The notes under the pieces were generated by a model. The model was not told the DNA's origin. It saw only the letters and a list, made by a program, of their open reading frames with translations, and searched no databases. A stretch of 32,826 nt of DNA from Balneola sp. (GTDB lineage: Bacteria > Bacteroidota > Rhodothermia > Balneolales > Balneolaceae): contig PCAT01000070.1 of assembly GCA_002730655.1 (NCBI GenBank), positions 1-32,826 of the forward strand. The letters run 5' to 3'. Within the stretch, counting starts at the first letter, position 1. Every line of letters starts with the position of its first letter. The translations under genes and the position numbers were made by a program. Of the stretch, positions 8,597 to 15,835 are shown piece after piece.

Positions 8597-9463
8597 TTAA
8601 TTCAAGTCGACTTGTTCAAAAATGGGACGCAATTGTTGATTCGCTAGAAGAGTACGTTCTAGAATTCGATCTTGCCAAGTGCCTGACGCCGTTCTATTAT
8701 AACTAACATCGTTTATGTCAAAAAGTATTGCTCTACTGGAATTAATTAGGGGTAGTCCAGGGTGAGTAGCTAAGAGTGCCGTCAATGCTTTGATATCTCC
8801 TCCTTGTGCGCCAAAACCAGGAATTAATAAAGCAGCCTTTGGATGATGGGCTAAGACCTGCTGTGATACTTTGCTCTGAGTGGCCCCTATAACCATACCT
8901 AAATGTGTCTGAGAGTACTTCTGGATTTTGGCTAATTTATCTGCAATATGAGCCGAAAGAGTATCAAAGTTACCACTTCTCACCAAAAGAAAATCTTGTG
9001 CACCGACATTGGACGTCAAAGCAAGTGTATAAACCGCTTTACTACTATCACCTTTAAAAGCTTCCAGGGTTTCTATTCCCATTAAAGGATTTAAAGTAAT
9101 AGCATCTACCTTAAACTTATCAAAAAATGCTTGTTTATAATGCTCTGCCGTAGTACTTATATCTCCTCTTTTAGCATCAGCTATGATTATATGACGGCTG
9201 GGAATTGCAGCGATAACTCGATGAAACGCGTCTAAACCCTTAGGACCTAAGGCTTCGAAAAAAGCTAAATTAGTTTTAAAAGCAGCACAATGTTTGTGAG
9301 TGGCCTTTACGACCTGATGACAAAAATATACTATTCGCTCGACAGGATCTTCTGAAAAAGTATGAATTTGCTCAGGCAAACGAGCAAGATTTGGATCAAG
9401 TCCTATACACAATACTGAGGATGATTCGCGTATTGAATCAGCTAATTTATTTAAAAAGTTCAC
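8597..9463 (-). CDS. pyrF: Orotidine 5'-phosphate decarboxylase (group 2)
   Basis: 288-aa TIM-barrel enzyme that decarboxylates OMP to UMP, the last step of de novo pyrimidine synthesis. Landmarks: LCIGLDPN near the N-terminus, AFKTNLAFFEALG, the catalytic Lys/Asp cluster in ADAKRGDIS (about 94-102), NPLMGIETLEAF, and a phosphate-binding end in LLIPGFGAQGGD followed by INSSRAILF. Length and the RGDIS motif fit the longer, group 2 type. The start is a GTG at 9461-9463: no ATG occurs upstream in frame, and MNFLNKLADSIRE is the expected N-terminus; an AAGAGA stretch lies about 14 bp upstream. The region upstream holds the feoB remnant. Confidence 0.96.
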   Translation of the reverse strand: MNFLNKLADSIRESSSVLCIGLDPNLARLPEQIHTFSEDPVERIVYFCHQVVKATHKHCAAFKTNLAFFEALGPKGLDAFHRVIAAIPSRHIIIADAKRGDISTTAEHYKQAFFDKFKVDAITLNPLMGIETLEAFKGDSSKAVYTLALTSNVGAQDFLLVRSGNFDTLSAHIADKLAKIQKYSQTHLGMVIGATQSKVSQQVLAHHPKAALLIPGFGAQGGDIKALTALLATHPGLPLINSSRAILFDINDVSYNRTASGTWQDRILERTLLANQQLRPIFEQVDLN

Positions 9464-9526
9464 CCACGAAATATCTCTTTTTACCTTATAAATTGCGAAT
9501 CAAAAAAAATCAAGTATAAAAACAGC

Positions 9527-9800
9527 TTAACCAAATAAAAATTCATTACCTAGCTTATAAGTTAGCCAGGCAATAAAATAGGCTCACTTAGTAGTCATAT
9601 AGCCGAACATAAATAGAGGCCATTTCCAGCTATTTGTTTCTCGCTTAACAATAGCTAAAGTATTCATACACTACATGGCAATAGCAAAAAAGATCATCAG
9701 GGAAAGTGCCATTACTAGTATATTAAGTAAATTCGCTATTTGGATCTATTTCAATCCTGAATATTAGTCCTAGCTGCTGATCCGTTTCTTCTATGCTATA
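9527..9800 (-). pseudogene. feoB: Decayed 3' remnant of ferrous iron transporter gene feoB
   Basis: No open gene is here, but translating the minus strand gives an unmistakable FeoB C-terminus broken by stops. From 9712 the frame reads MALSLMIFFAIAM, a TAG (9671-9673), CMNTLAIVKRETNSWKWP and on through FMFGYM, a TGA (9584-9586), AYFIAWLTYKLG, and the natural-looking TAA at 9527. This matches the last transmembrane region of Bacteroidota-type FeoB (the AMQCMSTLAIVKRETNSWKWP neighbourhood); the TAG stands exactly where Gln is expected. A second frame, 9800-9723, reads YSIEETDQQLG and EIDPNSEF, which fits the stretch just before it, so a frameshift lies near 9715-9730. Everything upstream, including the G domain and most of the permease, is gone. 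The upstream piece is less certain than the C-terminal one. Confidence 0.82.
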
Positions 9801-9802
9801 AG

Positions 9803-10516
9803 TTATAAAACAGACTCGGGATGAACTTCTTCAAAACCGTGAGGAGGTTTGTATAGCCGTGTTCGTTCAAAAAACAAAGCTTCTTTATTATGTACCCTTT
9901 TACCGTTAATAGAAAAAAATCTATAAGAATTCGGCAATAAAGACTGTAAGGGATAGAAAAAATCGATATATGGATTTTGTTTACTGTATAAATCAATATC
10001 GTGGCCATCTGACGCAGCACGCTTAACTAAAATAAATTCGTCTTTCATTAATAATCTATGAAGTACAATAGGTTCTAATTCGTAACCCCATGCTCTTTCA
10101 TGATTGCTTTTAGCAATGGCTGGGTTGTTGGTTTTCAATGAAGTAATCGTATCGATGCCTGAAGACTGTATTCTGTCAATAGATTTTGGGACTAATCTAA
10201 GATAGGCATCCATTGGCGCGTTATCTATCCAACCACCGATTCCTTGGCCATCTGACCATTGTGGTGCGGGTGGCAAAGTATAAAGATGTTCAAAAATGCT
10301 TAAAACAGAAGGATAGGCATCTAATAAGTTAATTCCGTAACGATTATTTGCTAGATCACTTCCCATAAAAAATAAACGAGAATAAGTAGGATCGGGCTTG
10401 GTAAATAATGAAAGTACATCATTATCATCCTTGGAAGTGTCTGAACTTGAACTGGTTAGTTCTTCCATGCGTTGATCGTGAAAGAACACCAGTTTAAGTA
10501 ATTGACTTGATGACAT
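9803..10516 (-). CDS. Hypothetical protein, unrecognised family, downstream of hppA
   Basis: 237-aa predicted soluble protein with no signal peptide or membrane segment; I do not recognise it. Visible features: an acidic, serine-rich low-complexity stretch near 19-33, a Trp/Gly-rich segment PQWSDGQGIGGWID near 84-97, and a basic, aromatic C-terminal third. The start at 10516 has an AGGAAA ribosome-binding site about 4 bp upstream. It follows the hppA stop by 30 bp on the same strand and is likely co-transcribed with it, although that does not prove a shared role. Its stop codon lies only 3 bp before the recognisable feoB remnant, so the gene may sit at a deletion junction and its last residues could have been altered. 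Codon use looks like its neighbours. Confidence 0.72.
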   Translation of the reverse strand: MSSSQLLKLVFFHDQRMEELTSSSSDTSKDDNDVLSLFTKPDPTYSRLFFMGSDLANNRYGINLLDAYPSVLSIFEHLYTLPPAPQWSDGQGIGGWIDNAPMDAYLRLVPKSIDRIQSSGIDTITSLKTNNPAIAKSNHERAWGYELEPIVLHRLLMKDEFILVKRAASDGHDIDLYSKQNPYIDFFYPLQSLLPNSYRFFSINGKRVHNKEALFFERTRLYKPPHGFEEVHPESVL

Positions 10517-10546
10517 TGTTTTCCTAAAAAAAAGTACAAAACATAG

Positions 10547-12757
10547 TTAAATCATCGTTGCTATGACCAATGCTACAACAGACATAAGTTTTAATAAGAT
10601 ATTGAGAGAAGGACCAGAGGTATCTTTAAATGGATCACCTACCGTATCACCGACTACTGCAGCTTTATGTGGCTCGCTACCTTTTTTGTATTCCACGCCG
10701 TCAACAGTTACACCCTCTTCAACCATTTTTTTTGCATTATCCCAGGCCCCACCCGCATTGGATTGGAAAAGAGCCATTAGTACACCAGCCGATGTGACAC
10801 CTGCTAAAAGACCACCAAGCATTTTAGCTCCTAAAGTAGGATCATCGCTTATAAAACCTGGCACAAAACCGAACAGTACAGGTACAATAACTGCTAATAA
10901 TCCAGGTAATACCATCTCTCGTATAGAAGCTGCCGTTGATATCTCCACGCACTTCTCATATTCTGCTTTACCATCAGCCGCTTCAAAGATCCCTTGATCT
11001 TTTTTTGACCATTTAGTAAAATCTTTTCCATCATTGTTATTCATCACGTCTAGAGCTGCACGTAATTCAGGGATATCCTTGAACTGACGGCGTACTTCTT
11101 CAATCATACTCATTGCAGCACGTCCAACTGCGTTCATAGAAAGTGCAGAGAATAAAAATGGTAACATTGCTCCAACAAATAAGGCAGCCATTACATAGGG
11201 ATTCGTGATATTGATGACAACTTCTAATCCAGGATTTACAGCTTCATAAGCTGTTATAAATGCAGCAAATAATGCTAATGCCGTTAACGCAGCTGAACCA
11301 ATCGCAAAACCTTTGCCGATAGCTGCTGTTGTATTTCCAACCGCATCTAGTTTATCGGTACGCTCACGAACTTCTGGCTCTAGCTCTGCCATTTCAGCGA
11401 TACCACCGGCATTATCGGAAATAGGTCCATAAGCGTCTACAGCTAGTTGTATACCTGTGTTAGCTAGCATACCAACGGCTGCGATTGCTATTCCATAGAG
11501 ACCAGCAAAACTAAATGCACCTATAATTGCTACTGCTATAATCAGTATGGGGATAGCAGTAGAGATCATACCCACTCCCAAACCTGCAATAATGTTGGTA
11601 GCAGATCCGGTAATCGACTGTTTCACGATAGACAAAACTGGTTTAGTACCCGTACCTGTATAATGCTCGGTAACAAAACCAATGGCTAAGCCGGAAAGTA
11701 ATCCAAAAATAGTCGCAATAAAAACACCTGTACTCGTATACTCAGTACCCGTGAATATCCAACTCTCTGGAAGCATCCAAGTTATAATGAAGTAAGAGGC
11801 AATCAACATTACGACACCTGAAAATAATTCGCCTAAATTAAGTGCTTTTTGTGGATCCCCACCTTCTGTAACACGAACCAAAAAAGTACCTGCAATCGAG
11901 GTAATAATACCAGTACCCGCCAAAACTAATGGTAATAGAACTGCCGAAAGTCCATCAAAATTATCTGACCATGTTGGAACGGTCATAAATGCAGCACCTA
12001 ACACCATTGTACCAATAATGGAACCTACATAAGACTCGAATAAATCAGCTCCCATACCAGCAACGTCGCCTACATTATCACCAACATTATCTGCGATAGT
12101 AGCTGGATTTAATGGGTGATCTTCTGGTATACCTGCTTCTACTTTACCTACTAAGTCAGCGCCAACATCAGCTGCCTTTGTATAGATACCGCCGCCGACT
12201 CGGGCAAATAAAGCAATAGATGAGGCACCAAAAGAAAAACCTGTCACAATAGCTAATACTTTGTTAACAGCACCTGCACCCTCAAGACCAAAAATACTTC
12301 CAAATGTTATCAATAGTAAACTCAGGCCTAAAACACCAAGCCCCACAACTCCAAGCCCCATTACTGAGCCTCCAGCGAAAGCTACTTCTAAGCCTTTTCC
12401 TAGACTTGTACGAGCTGCGTTGGTTGTCCTTACATTCGCCTTGGTTGCGACACGCATCCCAATAAATCCGGCAAGACCGGAACAAATAGCACCCACCACA
12501 AAGGAAATGGCCACCATCCAACTAGATGTTTCGGGGTTAGCGCTGATTCCTAAAAGGATTGCTACTGCAGCAACAAAAATTGCTAGTACTCTGTATTCGG
12601 CTTTTAGGAAAGCCATAGCACCTGCCGCGATGCTTTCGCTTATTCGTCCCATTCGATCAGTTCCAACATCTTGTTTGGATACCCAAGATGACTTTATAAA
12701 CGTGTAAAGCAGAGCTATAAGTCCTGCGAGTGGTATTAAGTATAATATGGTTTGCAT
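10547..12757 (-). CDS. hppA: Membrane-bound ion-pumping pyrophosphatase, K+-dependent type
   Basis: 736-aa integral membrane enzyme with about 16 hydrophobic segments that couples PPi hydrolysis to Na+ and/or H+ export. The PPi/Mg-binding motifs are intact: DVGADLVGKVE, then HPLNPATIADNVGDNVGD, and near the C-terminus KAAVVGDTVGDPFKDTSGP. The position that decides potassium dependence is Ala: the motif reads GNTTAAIGKG at about 473-482 where K+-independent proton pumps have Lys (GNTTKA). That predicts K+ dependence and makes Na+ transport likely, though K+-dependent H+ pumps and dual pumps exist, so ion choice is left open. It precedes the 237-aa hypothetical gene by 30 bp and follows pth by 67 bp. 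Confidence 0.95.
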   Translation of the reverse strand: MQTILYLIPLAGLIALLYTFIKSSWVSKQDVGTDRMGRISESIAAGAMAFLKAEYRVLAIFVAAVAILLGISANPETSSWMVAISFVVGAICSGLAGFIGMRVATKANVRTTNAARTSLGKGLEVAFAGGSVMGLGVVGLGVLGLSLLLITFGSIFGLEGAGAVNKVLAIVTGFSFGASSIALFARVGGGIYTKAADVGADLVGKVEAGIPEDHPLNPATIADNVGDNVGDVAGMGADLFESYVGSIIGTMVLGAAFMTVPTWSDNFDGLSAVLLPLVLAGTGIITSIAGTFLVRVTEGGDPQKALNLGELFSGVVMLIASYFIITWMLPESWIFTGTEYTSTGVFIATIFGLLSGLAIGFVTEHYTGTGTKPVLSIVKQSITGSATNIIAGLGVGMISTAIPILIIAVAIIGAFSFAGLYGIAIAAVGMLANTGIQLAVDAYGPISDNAGGIAEMAELEPEVRERTDKLDAVGNTTAAIGKGFAIGSAALTALALFAAFITAYEAVNPGLEVVINITNPYVMAALFVGAMLPFLFSALSMNAVGRAAMSMIEEVRRQFKDIPELRAALDVMNNNDGKDFTKWSKKDQGIFEAADGKAEYEKCVEISTAASIREMVLPGLLAVIVPVLFGFVPGFISDDPTLGAKMLGGLLAGVTSAGVLMALFQSNAGGAWDNAKKMVEEGVTVDGVEYKKGSEPHKAAVVGDTVGDPFKDTSGPSLNILLKLMSVVALVIATMI

Positions 12758-12824
12758 AATTCTGCGTTCTATGTTTTATATGGTAATTAACGAGGTGACT
12801 CTGCACCCGTATCAAAAGTGTATA

Positions 12825-13382
12825 CTAATTATGTATATTCATTGCTTTATTTAGCCCCAAACCCACAAAATCTAAGCTAGCCTGAACAGCGTTATCTATC
12901 GCTTGTTTTACTAACTCTAAATCCTCAGATTTAAATGGTGATAATACAAATTCAATTTGTCTGCCTCTTGGGAAATCATTTCCAATGCCTATTCGTAAGC
13001 GAGGTATGGCCTGTGAACCTATTTTTTCATGGACATCTGAGATTCCATTGTGTCCCCCGTCACTACCATTTGGTCGCAACCTTAAATCTCCCAATGCCAA
13101 ATTTAAATCATCATAGATAATTAAGCTTTGGTCTGAATTATGATTAAACTGTGCCATGGCTTTGGTTACCGAGGAACCGCTGTTATTCATGTAATTCGTA
13201 GGTTTTATTAAAAACAAATTATGGCCCTTATATCGTGCATTAGCATATACATAGGGACCATTGCCTGCTTGGAACGAGCTGCCTAGTTTGTGGGCTAACA
13301 TATTTACTATATCAAAACCAATATTATGTCGTGTACCTTCATAATCTGCACCTACATTCCCAAGTCCAACTAATAGCGCCAC
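12825..13382 (-). CDS. pth: Peptidyl-tRNA hydrolase
   Basis: 185-aa enzyme that frees tRNA from drop-off peptidyl-tRNA. Catalytic features are present: N9 in GLGNVGADYEGTRHNIGF, the catalytic His H19 in TRHN, the Asp pair in IIYDDLNLALG (91-92), and the GSDGGHNG substrate loop. Length is normal for the bacterial Pth family. It begins 13 bp after the rplY stop; tRNA-Gln, prs, rplY and pth are all on the minus strand in that order, the arrangement widely seen in bacteria, so they form one transcription unit. Confidence 0.97.
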   Translation of the reverse strand: MALLVGLGNVGADYEGTRHNIGFDIVNMLAHKLGSSFQAGNGPYVYANARYKGHNLFLIKPTNYMNNSGSSVTKAMAQFNHNSDQSLIIYDDLNLALGDLRLRPNGSDGGHNGISDVHEKIGSQAIPRLRIGIGNDFPRGRQIEFVLSPFKSEDLELVKQAIDNAVQASLDFVGLGLNKAMNIHN

Positions 13383-13395
13383 AGGTATCCTCTAC

Positions 13396-14043
13396 TTATT
13401 CCTCAGAAGTACTTTCTTCCGAGGGATCCTCAGTTCTTTCAGCATCATCACTACCTTCATCATCAAGGACATCTTTCAATAGTTGTCCTTTTGGTGGCCT
13501 AATGGTAACAATGGTTCTGTTTAGAGAATCTAACGGGATAATTCCATCTAACTCTAAATCCGAAACATGAAAAGACTGCCCAATTTTTAGTGGTGTCACA
13601 TCAACTTGAAACTCAGCAACAATATTTTCTGGTAGAACTCTTATGCGCAGAAATTTCATTGGCTGAAATAAACGCCCACCTCCCTCAACAACACCACGCG
13701 CATTTCCCTTAATACCAATAGGCACTCGGAGCGTTACTTTGTGTATATCACTTAGAACATAAAAATCGGCGTGAATGGGGCGATCTGTAACCGGATCAAA
13801 TTCTGTTCTCTTTAGTAGTGTTTTGTACACTTTCCCGTCGATTGTAAGCTCTTGAACTTTTGTTTGAGCACGGCTCAAAATCTTTTCTAGCGCTAATTCA
13901 TCTATTGAAAAATGTTTGTTTTCTTGTACTTCAGGACCATATAATACGGCAGGTACACGTTTAGCTGCACGCAGCTCACGGTTTACTTTTTTATTGATTT
14001 CTCGAGGCTTACCCTCAAGTTTAACATATTCTGGCTTTGCCAT
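13396..14043 (-). CDS. rplY: 50S ribosomal protein L25, long general stress (Ctc) form
   Basis: 215-aa protein that binds 5S rRNA. Residues 1-95 are the L25 beta-barrel (KREINKK-type N-terminus, RVPAVLYG, LLKRTEFDPVTDRPIHADFY), and residues about 96-190 are the C-terminal Ctc/TL5 domain (VRVPIGIKGNARGVVEGGG ... DLELDGIIPLDSLNRTIVTI in shorter pieces). The tail after about 195 is an acidic, low-complexity Asp/Glu/Ser stretch, common in long L25 proteins. 19 bp downstream of prs and 13 bp upstream of pth. Confidence 0.95.
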   Translation of the reverse strand: MAKPEYVKLEGKPREINKKVNRELRAAKRVPAVLYGPEVQENKHFSIDELALEKILSRAQTKVQELTIDGKVYKTLLKRTEFDPVTDRPIHADFYVLSDIHKVTLRVPIGIKGNARGVVEGGGRLFQPMKFLRIRVLPENIVAEFQVDVTPLKIGQSFHVSDLELDGIIPLDSLNRTIVTIRPPKGQLLKDVLDDEGSDDAERTEDPSEESTSEE

Positions 14044-14062
14044 TTTTTTCCTATTCTACTTA

Positions 14063-14995
14063 TTAATTAACAAATAACGCACTGATGGTGTCATTGGTAT
14101 GAATCCGTTCGATTGCTTCAGCAAAAATATTTGCCACACTAAGTACCTTTATTTTATCAGATGGCTGACGCAATGGAATGGTGTCGGTTACCAATAGTTC
14201 ATAAATAGGTGAGTCTTCGATTCTTTGAAACGCTGGCCCTGAGAGTATGGGGTGAGAACATGTAGCTCGTATGTCTAATGCACCTCGCTTTTTCATGGCA
14301 GCCGCCGCATTGGTTAACGTACCGGCTGTATCAATTAAATCATCAACGATTAAAACATTTTTACCCTCGACCTCACCAATTATGTTCATTATCTCTGACT
14401 CATTTTGTTTGGGCCTACGCTTATCAATAAATGCTAGAGAAGCACCAAGTTTTTTTGAATAGGCTCGTGCTGTTTTCAAACTACCAACATCGGGTGCTAC
14501 CACCACCAAGTTATCAATTGGATGCTTAGTCATATGGTCAATAAATACACGAGAGGCATAGAGATGGTCAAGAGGGATATCAAAAAATCCTTGAATCTGT
14601 GCTGCATGCAGGTCCATCGTTAATATGCGATCTGCACCCGCCTCGACTAGTAGATTAGCCATCAACTTTGAACCAATAGACACTCTAGGTTGGTCTTTTC
14701 GATCTTGACGTGCATATCCAAAATATGGAATTACTGCTGTCACGCGTTTGACAGAGGCACGCTTAGCAGCATCCAACATGAGGAGTAGCTCGATAATATT
14801 ATCGCCTGATGGGGGGGTTGGTTGAACTAAAAATATATCCTCTCCACGTATACTTTGTTCGTATTTGACGTAGAGTTCACCATCTGAAAACTTTTTGATT
14901 GTTATGTTTCCGAGATTAGTTCCATACTCCTCTGCTATGGCACGGGCCAAGGCTGGATTACTGGTACCAGAAAATATTGCAAGAGGACTGTCCAA
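14063..14995 (-). CDS. prs: Ribose-phosphate pyrophosphokinase (PRPP synthetase)
   Basis: 310-aa cytoplasmic enzyme that makes PRPP from ribose 5-phosphate and ATP, feeding purine, pyrimidine, His and Trp synthesis. Landmarks in order: KFSDGELYVK near the N-terminus, the PYFGYARQDRKDQPRVSI flexible loop (catalytic residues), the MDLHAAQIQGFFDIPLDHL signature, VVAPDVGSLKTARAYSKKL, and the PRPP-binding loop VLIVDDLIDTAGT near 214-226. Length is standard. It starts 82 bp downstream of the tRNA-Gln gene on the same strand, so it probably shares its promoter. Two other gene products in the window act near PRPP: pyrF, and the PyrR-like protein on the far side of the tRNA. Confidence 0.97.
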   Translation of the reverse strand: MDSPLAIFSGTSNPALARAIAEEYGTNLGNITIKKFSDGELYVKYEQSIRGEDIFLVQPTPPSGDNIIELLLMLDAAKRASVKRVTAVIPYFGYARQDRKDQPRVSIGSKLMANLLVEAGADRILTMDLHAAQIQGFFDIPLDHLYASRVFIDHMTKHPIDNLVVVAPDVGSLKTARAYSKKLGASLAFIDKRRPKQNESEIMNIIGEVEGKNVLIVDDLIDTAGTLTNAAAAMKKRGALDIRATCSHPILSGPAFQRIEDSPIYELLVTDTIPLRQPSDKIKVLSVANIFAEAIERIHTNDTISALFVN

Positions 14996-15077
14996 GGTTA
15001 TTTTAGTTTGCTAGCACTGATATGTTCAGGATTACATAAAACGACGGGCTCTTAACCTTGACACCCACCGAGTTTAG

Positions 15078-15148
15078 TTGCCCGGGGAGGACTCGAACCC
15101 CCACATACTGGACCAAAACCAGGTGTCCTGCCATTAGACGACCGGGCA
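15078..15148 (-). tRNA. tRNA-Gln (anticodon TTG)
   Basis: 71-nt cloverleaf read on the minus strand. The acceptor arm TGCCCGG pairs with CCGGGCA with a 3' A discriminator; the D-arm has the TAATGG loop; the anticodon arm CCTGG, loop TTTTGGT and CCAGT gives anticodon TTG; the variable loop is ATGT; the T arm GGGGG, loop TTCGAGT and CCTCC is intact. The loop TTTTGGT and the D-arm are typical of glutamine tRNAs. The last anticodon-stem pair (C27-T43) is a mismatch. The 3' CCA is not encoded and must be added after transcription. It lies directly upstream of prs, and may be transcribed with it. Confidence 0.95.
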
Positions 15149-15169
15149 GAATGTCGTTAATAGGCTCTG

Positions 15170-15198
15170 AAGATAGTGAGCTATAAATCTCTAATCAA
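15170..15198 (-). promoter_or_regulatory. Putative promoter for tRNA-Gln/prs/rplY/pth
   Basis: On the minus strand TTGATT (15198-15193) and TATCTT (15175-15170) are separated by 17 bp. The -10 ends 21 bp before the mature tRNA 5' end, leaving a leader of roughly 14 nt. The pair fits a housekeeping sigma-70 site, and TATCTTCAG also resembles the TAnnTTTG element of Bacteroidota. Chance occurrence in AT-rich DNA cannot be excluded. Confidence 0.4.
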
Positions 15199-15282
15199 GA
15201 CTCAAACCATCTATTTTTAAGATTGGACAAACATTTAGATACTTTAGTCAAAAAAACTCACTTATTAGTATGTCTAAAATCG

Positions 15283-15304
15283 TATCTTATCTTTTATTAA
15301 GATA
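15283..15304. repeat. 7-bp inverted repeat in the leader of the PyrR-like gene
   Basis: TATCTTA (15283-15289) and TAAGATA (15298-15304) flank an 8-nt spacer, 23 bp before the PyrR-like start. As RNA it could form a short hairpin; as DNA it could be a repressor site. No U-tract follows, so it is not an intrinsic terminator. Confidence 0.45.
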
Positions 15305-15327
15305 TCCTAAAATAACATTTAGAGCTC

Positions 15328-15825
15328 ATGGGACATCAACTTATACTCATGGACAGGGCCCGAATCTCTCGATGTATAAAGAGAATGGCTATTCAGATTT
15401 ACGAGCACTTTTCGGTTAATCTACCTCTTCATGTGATTGGATTAAATGAACGAGGTTTTGCACTAGCTCAAGAGCTTGTATCCGAACTTAATGAGCTAAG
15501 ATCTAATCAAGAAAATGTTATTTATCACTTAGACGTATTCAGCAAAGGTGATAAAACTATACCCGATTTAAATGACCAACAGGTTTTAATTGTAGATGAC
15601 GTAGTTTTCTCTGGGCAAACATTATTTCAATCACTTTCAGTGTTGTTTCACTCACAAAAACCTGAGATTATCGAAATTGTATCGTTAATTGATAGAGGAC
15701 ACCGGCGATATCCAATTCTTGCAAACATTGTTGGAGAACACATCCCAACTAAAGTTGGAGAACATGTGGAAGTTTTATTAAGTGAAAACCACTTGGAAAC
15801 AGTGATTTTATTTAAAAATTCATAA
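15328..15825 (+). CDS. PyrR-like phosphoribosyltransferase
   Basis: 165-aa type I phosphoribosyltransferase. The PRPP loop is VLIVDDVVFSGQTL (about 86-99), followed by the PyrR-specific stretch SLIDRGHRRYPILANIVGEHIPT (in two parts: LIDRGHRRYP and IVGEHIPT). PyrR proteins of Gram-positive bacteria regulate the pyr operon by binding its mRNA and many have uracil phosphoribosyltransferase activity; whether this one binds RNA is unknown. Compared with classic PyrR, the N-terminal half is divergent (GLNERGFALAQELVSEL in the place of GIxxRGxxLA). The gene leads a tight + strand trio: the DUF3078 gene starts 10 bp downstream. No pyr genes are adjacent. I leave the symbol blank because the regulatory role is not shown. 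Confidence 0.8.
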   Translation: MGHQLILMDRARISRCIKRMAIQIYEHFSVNLPLHVIGLNERGFALAQELVSELNELRSNQENVIYHLDVFSKGDKTIPDLNDQQVLIVDDVVFSGQTLFQSLSVLFHSQKPEIIEIVSLIDRGHRRYPILANIVGEHIPTKVGEHVEVLLSENHLETVILFKNS

Positions 15826-15835
15826 AACGATCAGC

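Noticed and set aside
9551..9566. Near-palindrome CTAGCTTATAAGTTAG as an operator for pyrF
   Set aside because: It falls inside the feoB remnant's coding tail (TYKLG region) and is explained by that sequence.
9796..10020. 74-codon hydrophobic-looking frame on the minus strand
   Set aside because: Out-of-frame shadow inside the 237-aa gene; it does not match FeoB or another membrane protein.
12261..12707. 148-codon plus-strand frame inside hppA
   Set aside because: Antisense shadow of the well-conserved pyrophosphatase; Pro/Thr/Ala-rich composition is the mirror of hppA codons.
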